From contig PS015197.1 in the NCBI GenBank assembly GCA_048213135.1, forward strand, positions 1 through 31,736: a DNA stretch of 31,736 nucleotides, read 5' to 3'. Positions within the stretch are counted from its first letter, which is position 1. Every line of letters starts with the position of its first letter. Source of the stretch: Reclinomonas americana ATCC 50394 (Eukaryota; Jakobida; Jakobea; Jakobida). Below are positions 1 to 10,167 of the stretch, piece after piece. The notes under the pieces were generated by a model. It worked only from the letters and a program-made list of their open reading frames with translations, made no database searches and had not been told where the DNA came from. Made by a program: the position numbers and the translations under genes.

Positions 1-7
1 GTGTGTG

Positions 8-59
<52 letters not shown>

Positions 60-60
60 G
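1..60. repeat. (GT)n followed by (GA)n microsatellite
   Basis: A run of GT dinucleotides (about 1-22) passes directly into GA dinucleotides (about 23-60). This is simple sequence at the window edge. Confidence 0.95.
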
Positions 61-1186
61 ATGAGGAAGAGAAAGGCATGGAAGAGAGGCTGGGAGGATG
101 CAGCAAGCGAGTGGCTACCTGCGCGCTCTCTCTCTCTCACTCTGTGTATGTGTGCGATAGAGTGTGCGTGTCTGGAGAATGACTTGCCTCCCAAGACAGT
201 AGTTCCGGTCTTGGCCGTCGTGTTGCCAGTCATGCTGCTGTGTGCTGTGATGGGGAAGGGAGAGAGTGAGAGCATGCTCTCTCTCTCTCTCTCAACATAC
301 AAGCTCATCTCCCTTCCTCGCTCTCTCATTGATCTGTCACCCTCTTCCTCTTTCTCTTCCACTTCTGCTTTGCATTCTGCATACTCTCTCTGCCTTTGAC
401 TACGCAACAGGAGCCCATTGTTTGCTCTTGTGTTGATACGTACGTATGATTGTGAGACTTCTCGCAGTCCCACAGGACATCCACAAATTTCTTTCTTCCA
501 TCACCTCTGTGACGAATGCGACAGAGACGCACACAAGCCTCTCTATATCTGTTGCTCCTTCCTGCCACTACGTAGTGCTGTGTTTTTCCGAGTGTCGGGA
601 CAAATTTGCGTGCGAAGTCGTGATAATGCAGGCTTGCTCTTTGGCAACAACTTGTCTAATCCATACAGCAAAACAACTGCATATTGATCACCATGTTGAA
701 ATACTGAGGCATCATGGAAGCAGTGACAAAAAAGTCGAAACGAGCCCTTTCCATCCAATCGATATTAATCACCATTCCAATAATGCAACAAACGTCCACA
801 AATCCCTTGCCGACAATGACCTTGGCACACCCGCAATATACAAACACATAGATAATCTTCTCCAACACTCATCTTCCCTTTCAGGAGACAAAGCCAATCA
901 AAACGCGTGTTTGCCTCACAAGGATTTCAGTTTCTGGTGCTCACTCAAGATGGTGATCTTCATGCAGCTGTGTTGCTGTTTGGATTAGTAAAGTTGTTGT
1001 TGTTGTTGTTGTTGTTGTCGTGGTGCATTGGTGTCAGCAGCCGTAGTACGCAGACGTCGACGAGCATCCCCTTCTTCTCACGTTCAGCTCGCAAGAAACG
1101 CATGATCTGTCAACACGTTCCCCAACACAAGTTGCAAAACCATTCAGAACATCGTGCGGCTGTTACTCCACACTTTCCCTCGCCCC
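61..1186. other. Region downstream of kinase gene 1, no convincing gene
   Basis: This 1.1 kb lies beyond the stop codon of the minus-strand kinase gene. It holds short CT tracts and a (GTT)n tract near 990-1020. A plus-strand open frame of 180 codons (446-988) has no recognisable domain or coding composition and I do not call it. One item stands out: about 50 nt at 655-705 and 948-998 are inverted copies whose translations stay similar (see findings). Confidence 0.5.
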
Positions 1187-4100
1187 TCAATCCAGCATCA
1201 ACGTAAACTGCCCACACGCCTCCCGCAGTGCCCGCATCCCCTCCAACACCTCCTGTGCCGTCGGCCGATCATACCGCATACTCATGCACCGCATCCCCAG
1301 CTCAAACATCGGTTCGGCGAGGCGCGGCGTCCACCCAGCTGCCCGTCCATCCACCACCTCCATCACGCGCAGCGAAGAAGGCGAGTCGTCCCACTCCACC
1401 GACCACTCCACCACCGCGGCCACCGGCTTGCCGGTGACCAGCTGCACCAGCACCATGCCCATACTATACACGTCGTTTTTCGGCTGCGGTCGGCGCACGC
1501 GCATCGCCAGCGGGTCCATGTAATCGAGTGTGCTGGCGGCGGTCATGGTCTGTGGGGGTGGGAGGAGGGTTGAGAGAGCGGGAGGGAGATGAGAAAGAGA
1601 GAGGTGGGGGGAAGGGTTACCTGGCCATCGGCAATCGATCGCGCGATGCCAAAGTCGCCGAGACATGCCTCGAAGCGGTGATCGAGAAGCACGTTGGACG
1701 GTTTGATATCGCGGTGCACGACGTTGTTCTGTGTGGCGGAGGTAAGTGAGTGAGGGCATCATCGAAGAAGAAACAAGGAGCTAGAAACACAGGTTTGTGA
1801 AGCGAAGGGGGAGTGAGGATGCACTGAACACGAGGAGATCTAGAGGGCGAGCGAGAGAGGCATGGGAAATCGAGAATAGAAGAGACACCGACATAGAAGA
1901 ATGCGAAGGTTTGTGAGACTTCATTCCAGAGAGAACGAAAAATCGCTTGAGAAACTTCTGCTCTTTGTGAATACAAACAAGAGAAGAACGGACAGATACA
2001 ATCGGAATTACGGTTGTGACAGCTCCGTTCTTCTCTACCAGAAACCAAAGTATACTTAACAGTAACTATCACGAACTAGGAAGGGCAAGGCGCGGAGTGA
2101 CGACACCGAGACTGATATACAAGCATACACGTGTACAAGAGGAGGCGCGATGGATGACGTACAACAGAAGGCGAGCGAGAGAGGCGTGGGGAAGCTGAGA
2201 CAACGAGATACATAAGGGCAAAGGATTGGGAACCACGCAGGTGGAGAAAGAGGGAGCAGATGCACAGAGTAAGGGAGGCCGAGAGGAAAGAGTGCCCAAG
2301 GCGAGGCACCGGGCGGCGAAGAAATAAGAGTGCGGAGCCGGAGCATCTGAGAACCTGGGAGTGCGGGAGGCAGTAAGACTTAAAGACCTGGCACAGTGAG
2401 ATACAATGCCAGAAAACACAAAAAAGAGAGGCACTCAAGTCGATACCGAGAGATATGAGAGTCAAGAATTACGCAAAACGAGGCGGAGCAAGAGAGCCAT
2501 TCAATCCCGAACACCCGAGAAATGGGAACATCCAGAGAGTGGCAAGAGTCCCGAGTGAATGTGACAACATTTCCCAAGGGAGGCTGATGCAAAAGTACCT
2601 TGTGCAAGAACGCCACAGCCTCGGCCAACCCGACACCAATCTGCACACGCTGTACGACAGAGAGTGGTGCTCTCCCCACTCGCGGCAGCAGCAAATGATC
2701 CTCCAGGTTTGAAACTCTGCGCGCTCACAATGAGTGCGACTATCAACAGCTACAACAAACGAATGCAGACGCACTCAAGAGCCTTGTACACGAGACAGCG
2801 TGCCTTATCGTCGCCCACCGCAAACCCGAGAAGGGGTACGATGCGACGGTCGCGCAGGCGTCCAAGAGTGGCGACCTGTTACTAGATGTGAGAAGAGAAC
2901 GATGGAGAAGGAAATAGGAGACACACACACCTCGTTCTCAAACGACTCCATCGTCCACGGTGCCTCTGGGTCGAGCACCTTGATGGCCACGTGCATCTCG
3001 CGTAGCAAAGTGATGTAGACAGCGCCCTGGCCGCCTGCACCAACCTTGAGGCGTGGCGAGAACGAGTCCGTGGCGTNNNNNNNNNNNNNNNNNNNNAGTT
3101 TTCTCGCCGCAGGTCGGCCAAGGCGACCGCGTGGTCCTGTCGCTCCTGCTCTCGCTGCTGCTGCACCGAGGCGAGCTCGTGCTGGAGCTGCGCTGCGTAC
3201 GCGATGTAGTCGGCAAGCTGGCGTGCTACGGCGGCGTCGCGGTCAGACGCCTGCAGCGAGAGGAGCGTGAGAAGCACGGAGCACACGCAGTGAGAGAGAA
3301 GGAAGATCCGAGTCTCACCGAGCGAGCAGGAGCTGCGAGCAAGGAGTGAGCAACAAGAGTGAAAGGGAGATTGCGCACGGAATGAAGATTTCATACCTGC
3401 TTGCTGTTGCTGGCGTGGCGATCGCGACCCTGCTTCTCCGCGAAATAAGAAACACAGACAACAAACACAATGTGAGGGACAAGAAGGAATAGGAGGACGG
3501 AAGTGAACAATGCTCACCAGCTTGCTGCTGGCGCGGCGATCCTGCTCGTTCCGAAGAAAGAGCAACAAATGACAGTAAGGAGTGAGTGGAAAGAGCAAGG
3601 ATTTGTTTTCCGCACGTGGCTCACCTGCTTGCGGCGATCCTGCACAATCCACGAGATGAGAACAGAAACAACGCGAACGTACACGACAGCGATGAACAAC
3701 GCTCACCTCCCTGCTGCTGTTGAGGTGGCACTGCTCGTTCTGCACACCGAGATCGCAACGCGTAAGAGGAATGAGTAAAGAAAGCAGCGCATCAGACAAC
3801 ATCCTACCCGCTTGTTGCAGTTGAAGCGACGATCCTGCTTGTTTCGAAGAAGGAGCACGGGATGACCGTAAGGTGTGAGTGGAAAGAGCGGCGAAAGCAG
3901 CGCATCAGACAACATCCCACCTCCTTGTTGCGGTTGAAGCAACGACCCTGCTGGGTTCAGCGAGATGAGGAACACAGGCAACAATGTGGTGGGGATGGGA
4001 AGAGAGAAAGAGCAAAGAATTCGGCACGTGAACAAGTCTCCTCACCTGCTTGTTGCGGTTGAAGCGACGATCCTGATTGTTCCACGAGAAAAGAAACACA

Positions 4101-5647
4101 GAAAAAATGCTGTGAGCGACAAGACGGTAACTGAAGGATGCCGAGAGAAACACCGCTCACCGCCCTGCTGTGGGGGAAGTGGCACTGCTTGTTTCAAATA
4201 GGAGCAACAAGGACAGCAACACGTGAGATGAAAGACCACAGAGCGCTTCTCCTGAAATCAAATCTCACCGCCCTGCTGTTGGGGAAGCGGCACTGCTTGT
4301 TTCAAAATCGGAGCAACAAGGAAAGCAACGCGTGAGATGAAAGACCACAGAGTGCTTTTCCTGAAATCAAATCTCACCTCCCTGCTGTTGGGGAAGTGGC
4401 ACTGCTTGTTCAAAAAAAGAGCAAAAAGGACAGACAATGCGTGAGATGAAAGACCACAGAGTGCTTCTCCTGCAATCAAATCTCACCGCCCAGCTGTTGG
4501 GGAAGTGGCACTGCTTGTTTCAAAATAGGAGCAACAAGGACGGCAACGCGTGAGATGAAAGACCACAGAGTGCTTCTCCTCCAATCAAATCTCACCTTCG
4601 TTTCCTTGCTGATGCAGGTGAGGTAGTGCTGCTATTCTCGGAGAGAGTAGTGAGGAGAACGAGCAACGACTGCGTCACAAGAACAGATCTCACCTGCTGG
4701 CTGTTGTTGCGCACTCGACACAACTTTGCCACAGACAACAAAAAAAGTGAGTGACGAAGGGCAAGAATGAAACCCCCCATCTGACAATCCAATTGCACCT
4801 CCTTGCGGTTGGTGTTGTGATCCTGCTGTTCACAACAGTCGGTTAGAGAAAGCTCTCGGATGGCCTCTTAACCACACAGGCCTCACCTCCTTGTTGTTGT
4901 GTCACTGCACGGGGAATAATCGCACACACGGTGAGACATCGGAAGAACACAAGAAACCAACCTGACAACAAGACACTCACCTGTCAGCGTCTGCTGCTCA
5001 ACCGCCAGCCGGTCGAGCAACTTGGCCACCTGCTGGTGATTCTCCGCACGCGCCAACTGCGCCGCCGTTTTGCCACGTTTGTCGAGCATCGGCACCAGAT
5101 CAGGGAAGCGCGTGGCCAGGAGCCGCACAATGACTTCGTGGCCTTCCACGGCGGCAAAGTGCAGTGCTGTGCACCGCGGAAACACAAAGGCGTCGGTGGT
5201 GACCGCATGTACGGTTTCCGGCGGACATCGTCGCTCGTCGGCCAGCAACCACTCGACAACTCGCAGCTGTCCGCGAAAGGCGGCTGCCATCAGTGGTGTC
5301 ATGCCCGCGACTGTGACCATTCGTGCGAGCTGTGGTCCTGCACCACTCTCCTCCCACAGGTACTCCAGCACTGCGAGGTGGCCTCCGTGGGCGGCAAAGT
5401 AGAAGGACGACTGGTAGTTCTCGTCCATTTCGTCGCGTTTGAGCAGTGTCGGAGCGCCCTCGCGTGTCACCAGCTCGCGGAGGGCTTTTATGTCGCCGCT
5501 GCTGGCCATGAGCCAGGCTTTCTTTCGTTGTTGGGCGCTGGGTGGGAGGGAGAAGAGAGGGGGATAAGAGAGAAGAGGGTGAGCGTGGATGCTGACAACT
5601 GTGATGCAATGAGCATTGGTTGAATTCGCACGCGGAATGCACCTCAT
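1187..5647 (-). CDS. Ankyrin repeat / microexon linker / coiled-coil / TKL-type protein kinase (kinase gene 1)
   Basis: Predicted signalling kinase. Exons in transcript order are 5643-5647 (ATG AG), 4981-5537, sixteen microexons between 4904 and 3319, 3250 into the gap at 3096, the gap edge 3076 to 2931, 2875-2775, 2716-2599, 1728-1621 and 1549-1187. Phases agree at every junction that can be checked. Residues 1-187 hold about four ankyrin repeats (e.g. TPLMAAAFRGQLRVVEWLL). Residues 188-318 are the Q/P/G-rich linker, followed by a coiled coil rich in Q, E and R. The kinase keeps a glycine loop (GAGGQGAVY), VAIK, HRDIKPSN, DFG and DVYSMG. The activation segment ends in LDYMDP rather than a standard APE, as in plant receptor-like kinases. 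The 870-nt intron at 1729-2598 holds nothing I recognise. The start is supported by the identical arrangement in kinase gene 2. The 20-N gap may hide the coil-kinase junction. Confidence 0.85.
3319..4904 (-). repeat. Tandem array of 16 microexons and their introns
   Basis: Microexons in transcript order: 4887-4904, 4799-4822, 4694-4723, 4596-4628, 4487-4510, 4378-4401, 4269-4292, 4161-4184, 4046-4072, 3921-3947, 3808-3834, 3707-3730, 3625-3639, 3518-3541, 3397-3429, 3319-3332. Lengths are 18, 24, 30, 33, 24, 24, 24, 24, 27, 27, 27, 24, 15, 24, 33 and 14 nt, 392 nt in all. All but the last are multiples of three and enter and leave in phase 1. The 14-nt exon converts phase 1 to phase 0, exactly as the next exon needs. 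They encode related peptides such as VPLPQQQGG, GSSLQPQQAG and GSPRQQQAG. Four neighbouring units (4141-4590) are near-identical including the introns, which points to recent tandem duplication of intron plus exon. Splice use is inferred, not observed. Confidence 0.75.
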
Positions 5648-6062
5648 TGTGGTTGGTTATGAGGGGATGTGGACGCAGTGGCAGCTCTCTCTCTCTCTCT
5701 CTCTCTCGCTCTCGGTCTTGTGTGTGTCGAAGCGTGTCCTATAGCACGGCGGACGATGCTCTTTCTTTTTTCCGGCAAAAAATGGGGTAATCAACAAGAC
5801 AGCTGACGATGAAGACCAATCTTAAAGAGCATGGGTACCAGTCTTGTTGGCAGCAAAAGCCTCTGATCCAGGCATGCTTAGCATTGCAATCACGTGTTCG
5901 CCAATTCTCATGAAGCAGTCACTGGTCCATTCGTACACAATACATGAGCCTCATTTCCCTGCGATCACCTACAGACCCGGATGCAGTCCTATAATGTGTT
6001 GATCGAGAAGAAAACTCGCGAGACTTGTTGGCGATCACCTGATTGTTATGATTATTATCATT
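5648..6062. other. Intergenic region between the two kinase genes, with (CT)n tract
   Basis: This is the 5' flank of kinase gene 1 and the 3' flank of kinase gene 2. A motif GCAGTGGCAGCTCTCTCT leads into a (CT)n run at about 5683-5708. An almost identical motif lies in the same position upstream of kinase gene 2. I see no gene here. Confidence 0.6.
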
Positions 6063-8751
6063 CTATAATTCTATCGTAAAATGCCCACACGCCTCACGCA
6101 GCGTACGCATCATGTCGAGCACCTCCGGCGCCGTCGGTCTCTTCGATTGCAAACTCATGCATCGCATGCCGAGCTCAAACATCGGTTCGGCGATGCGCGG
6201 CGTCCACTCAGCTCCTCCATCCACCAACTCCATAACGTGCAACGAGGCTGGCGAGTCGTCCCATTGCACAGACCACTCGCCGACTGTGACCACCGATTTG
6301 CCAGTGACCAGCTGCACCAGCACCATACCCATGCTGTACACGTCGTGCCTGGGTTGTGGAGTTCGCACGCGCATCGCCAGTGGGTCCATGTAGTCGAGGG
6401 TACCGGCGGCGGTGGTCGTCTGCGACAGGAGAGACACTGAGAGAGAGAGAGAGAGAGAGGAAAGGGAAAGGAGAAGAGAGCCAACAAACCTTGCCACCGG
6501 AGATCGATCGCGCGATGCCAAAGTCACCGAGACACGGCTCCAGACGGTGGTCGAGAAGCACGTTAGAGGGCTTGATGTCGCGGTGCACCACTTCATTCTG
6601 CGAGGAAGACGGAAAACGTTGAACTTGCATGCAACACAACTCGCGGAATCGAAAGGGCAAGGAGGCATCGGGGCGCAAGGAACAACGAGAAAAGAGAGAC
6701 AGGGTAAACCAAGAGAAAACTTCAACTGAACTGAGCAAAGTCACCCACATCGCACAAACCTTGTGCAAGAACACGACAGCCTCGGCCAGTCCGAGACCAA
6801 TCTGCACACGCTGCACCACAGAGAGTGGTTCTCGGCCGGCTCGAGGCAGCAGTAACAGGTCCTCGAGGTTGAGAACTCTGTGTACTTGCAAAGTGAGACG
6901 ATGATGGAGAAGGAAAGAGAGATATTGGATACGCACTGCAGGGCCTTGTACACGAGACAGCGCGCCTTGTCGTCGCCCACCGAGTACCCGACAAGAGGCA
7001 CAAGGCGACGGTCACGCAGGCGTCCGAGGGTGGCGACCTACGACGCGAGTGAGGAGAAAGAGAGAGAGAGAGATGAAACAGAACAGGAAGAGTGATAGAC
7101 CTCGCTCTCAAACGACTCCATCGTCCATGGCGCATCGGGGTCGAGCACCTTGATGGCCACGTAAGACTCGCGAAGGTAGCAAATGTACACGGCGCCCTGG
7201 CCGCCTTCGCCGACCTTGAGACGGGGGGAGAAAGAGTCGGTGGCGTGCATGATCTCGGACCACTCGAAGCGCTGCACCGCCACGTCGACTGTTCCAACCA
7301 CGTGAGCCAATGAGCATCGAATGCACGGGAGGAACACCACAGACCTTGTGCAAGGAGAAGACCCTGTTGCAGCTGCGAGATGAATTGATCCTTGTCCTGG
7401 AGCTGCTGTCGCACAGTCGTCAATTGAGCAGCGTACTCGTCCCTGTCGCGCAGAGCGCCAGTCAACTGCAGCGCGATTCGATCCCGGTCGGCCTGCAATT
7501 GGGCATTCTCTTGCTCAACCTCAGCAACTACACGCTGCCAGCGCGTATTGGCTCGCTGCAGGTGGTCACTCTTGTGCTCCTCTGCGTCCTTGTCACGACG
7601 CAAATCGGCGTTGGTTCGCAACAGCTCGGCATTCCTCTGCTCCACTGCTGTCATGCCTTTCTGCAGTTCGGCATTTTTGAGCTCCTCTTCCTCCTTGCCG
7701 CGTTGCAGCTCGGCATGCTTGTGTTCAGCCACGGCCTTGCCCTGCTGAAGCTCCGCGATGGTGTTCCGCAGTTCGGCATTCTTGCGCTCCTCTGCCTGCT
7801 TGAGTTGCAGTAGCTCCGCATTGACTCTCTCGTGTTCGCGATGCTCGGCGCTCCGTTCACGCCGCAGCTGGTCTTGCTCGTGCCGCGCTACGGCAAGATC
7901 GCGCTGAAGTTGGGCATTCAACGCGACCAGGTGCGCCATGGCGACATCATCAACCGCCTGCACAGCAGTGTATTCAACAAGCAAGAACAAGCAAGCAGGG
8001 AAACACACAGTGAGCAAACCTGGCGCGCTTGCACTGCATGCCAAGGAGGAGTGTGAGCCGACAGAGCAGTAAAATCAACAGTGACAAACAGGAGGGAGAG
8101 ACCGCACCTACTGATGGCGGCGGAGGCTGTGAAGCGAGACGGTCAAGCAAATCAGCGACTTGCTGCTTACCTTTGTCACGTGCTTGCTGAGTTGCTGTCT
8201 TGCCCTTCCTGTCCACCATCGGAATGAGTTCGGGGAAGCGAGTGGCGAGGAGTTCCACCACTGGTTCGCGTCCGTTCATCGCGGCAAGATGCAACGCCGA
8301 GGACTGGGGATTGAGAGCCTGATCATTGGAGACCGCCCGCACCATCTCCAGCGGGCATCGTCGCTCGTCGGCCAGCAACCACTCCACCACATGCACACGC
8401 CCATTGGTGGCAGCCGCCATCAGCGGTGTCAACCCAGCGTCTGTGACCATTCTTGCCAAGTGCGACCCAACACCACTCTCCTCCCACAAGAACTCCAACA
8501 CAGAGAGATGTCCTTTGTAGGCTGCACAGTGAAATGCCGAGGCACCTCGATCCATCTCCTCACTCTTCAGCAGAGTGCGTGCGCCCTCACGCGCCACCAG
8601 TTCGCGCAGGGAGTCCTGTTCACCATCCGCCCCCATCTGGAAGGCTTTCTTGCGCGGTGGCTGAGGAGGAGAGCTGCCGGAACGCGAACAGAGAACAGTG
8701 AGACATGAGGGGAAGAGACGGATGAATGCGTTCTGCCCACCCGAACCTCAT
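6063..8751 (-). CDS. Ankyrin repeat / coiled-coil / TKL-type protein kinase (kinase gene 2)
   Basis: This is the complete paralogue of kinase gene 1, about 683 residues. Exons in transcript order are 8747-8751 (ATG AG), 8112-8673, 7345-7957 (donor could also be at 7363), 7101-7288, 6937-7037, 6760-6877, 6490-6597 and 6063-6419. Residues 1-189 hold four ankyrin repeats (TPLMAAATNGRVHVVEWLL, SALHLAAMNGREPVVELL). Residues 190-394 form a long coiled coil with NAEL-containing repeats. The kinase starts near residue 400 with FEWSEIMHATDSFSP, then GEGGQGAVY, VAIK (Lys about 439), HRDIKPSN (Asp about 536) and DFG (about 554). All catalytic residues are present, so it should be active. The N-lobe entry resembles plant RLCK/U-box kinases; there is no U-box. 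It lacks the microexon linker of gene 1, and its ankyrin exon ends in a short proline run instead. Confidence 0.88.
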
Positions 8752-8782
8752 TCTTGATACTGAGACAGGGTTACGCAGTGGT

Positions 8783-8783
<1 letters not shown>

Positions 8784-8822
<39 letters not shown>
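8784..8822. repeat. (CT)n microsatellite in 5' flank of kinase gene 2
   Basis: A long CT run about 35 nt upstream of the minus-strand start codon, preceded by CGCAGTGGTAGCTCTCT. The same arrangement occurs upstream of kinase gene 1. On the sense strand it is a (GA)n tract in the 5' flank or leader. Confidence 0.85.
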
Positions 8823-8825
<3 letters not shown>

Positions 8826-8829
<4 letters not shown>

Positions 8830-8914
8830 ACCGTCCTCGTACCGTACCTCCTAACCGTACCGTCCTAACCGGTCCGTACCAACCGGTACCGTACGTACCT
8901 ACCGGTACCGGTAC
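8826..8914. repeat. Degenerate ACCGTACC/ACCGGTACC tandem repeat at gap edge
   Basis: Nearly all of this stretch is built from short words such as CCGTACC, ACCGGTACC and GTACGTACC, many of them palindromic. It runs straight into the 741-N gap. It could be a true satellite or assembly noise. Confidence 0.7.
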
Positions 8915-9655
8915 NNNNNNNNNNNNNNNNNNNNNNNNNNNNNNNNNNNNNNNNNNNNNNNNNNNNNNNNNNNNNNNNNNNNNNNNNNNNNNNNNNNNNN
9001 NNNNNNNNNNNNNNNNNNNNNNNNNNNNNNNNNNNNNNNNNNNNNNNNNNNNNNNNNNNNNNNNNNNNNNNNNNNNNNNNNNNNNNNNNNNNNNNNNNNN
9101 NNNNNNNNNNNNNNNNNNNNNNNNNNNNNNNNNNNNNNNNNNNNNNNNNNNNNNNNNNNNNNNNNNNNNNNNNNNNNNNNNNNNNNNNNNNNNNNNNNNN
9201 NNNNNNNNNNNNNNNNNNNNNNNNNNNNNNNNNNNNNNNNNNNNNNNNNNNNNNNNNNNNNNNNNNNNNNNNNNNNNNNNNNNNNNNNNNNNNNNNNNNN
9301 NNNNNNNNNNNNNNNNNNNNNNNNNNNNNNNNNNNNNNNNNNNNNNNNNNNNNNNNNNNNNNNNNNNNNNNNNNNNNNNNNNNNNNNNNNNNNNNNNNNN
9401 NNNNNNNNNNNNNNNNNNNNNNNNNNNNNNNNNNNNNNNNNNNNNNNNNNNNNNNNNNNNNNNNNNNNNNNNNNNNNNNNNNNNNNNNNNNNNNNNNNNN
9501 NNNNNNNNNNNNNNNNNNNNNNNNNNNNNNNNNNNNNNNNNNNNNNNNNNNNNNNNNNNNNNNNNNNNNNNNNNNNNNNNNNNNNNNNNNNNNNNNNNNN
9601 NNNNNNNNNNNNNNNNNNNNNNNNNNNNNNNNNNNNNNNNNNNNNNNNNNNNNNN
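8915..9655. other. Assembly gap (741 N)
   Basis: Unknown sequence. It is flanked on the left by palindromic simple sequence and on the right by a distorted copy of the 5' end of kinase gene 2. Confidence 1.
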
Positions 9656-9659
9656 ACGA

Positions 9660-9710
9660 ACCTACCTACTTCTTGTATACTAGAGACGACGGTTACGGTC
9701 GAGTGGTAGC

Positions 9711-9748
<38 letters not shown>
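9660..9748 (-). pseudogene. Distorted copy of the kinase gene 2 start region
   Basis: From CCTACTTCTTG through GAGTGGTAGCG into a (CT)n run, this segment aligns with 8746-8822 (ACCTCATTCTTGATACTGAG through GCAGTGGTAGC and CT run). It carries several small insertions and the ATG is lost. It is either a third, decayed paralogue start or a duplicated, unpolished assembly edge. No kinase coding follows it. Confidence 0.5.
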
Positions 9749-9752
<4 letters not shown>

Positions 9753-10167
9753 CACGCACACACGCACACAGTCGACCCACTTCGCTTGTCCTGTTTCGGA
9801 CTCGTGAAGTGATACTTGCTGTGACGTCTGATCACCCTTCCCGCTGCAGAAGGCAGATGGCGCTCAGGGTTGCCGCCGAGTGCGTGACAAAGACGCCAGA
9901 CAGAGCACAGGAGCTTCGCGATCAAGCGACATCTCGCCACGCGCGCGATCGATCGATATCATGATCACATCGCAGGCATTCTCCTCCACCTTCTTCTCCC
10001 CATCGACCTTCCTCCACGACTCCCCCCTGCTCATCCTGTCACTCCAGCGGCTGCCGTAGTCCACATGTTAACGTTGTCGTGCCAGTGGCGGACGACACCC
10101 GGCAAAAAGTTGTCAATCCCCGACATCATTTCGATATTCTTCCACCCCACTCTGGCACGCCAACACC
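9749..10167. other. Intergenic, no gene seen
   Basis: This is the upstream flank of the NC-box gene. I found no coherent coding exon and no RNA gene. Open frames here are short and of unremarkable composition. Confidence 0.5.

Noticed and set aside
446-988. 180-codon plus-strand open frame
   Set aside because: No domain, no homologous copy in the window, and composition typical of noncoding sequence.
2056-2465. Three overlapping minus-strand open frames of 96-129 codons
   Set aside because: They lie inside the 870-nt intron of kinase gene 1 and are Ser/Leu/Pro-rich translations of GA/CT-biased sequence.
3319-4904. Regularly spaced repeats resembling a CRISPR array
   Set aside because: The units are near-identical over both repeat and spacer, contain splice donors and acceptors in matched phase, and lie inside a eukaryotic gene.
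4931-5623. 230-codon plus-strand frame opposite the ankyrin exon
   Set aside because: Antisense shadow of a well-supported ankyrin-repeat exon.
8754-9780. Long open frames on both strands across the N gap
   Set aside because: They are open only because N codons translate as X. The same applies to frames across 11729-12433 and 26452-27326.
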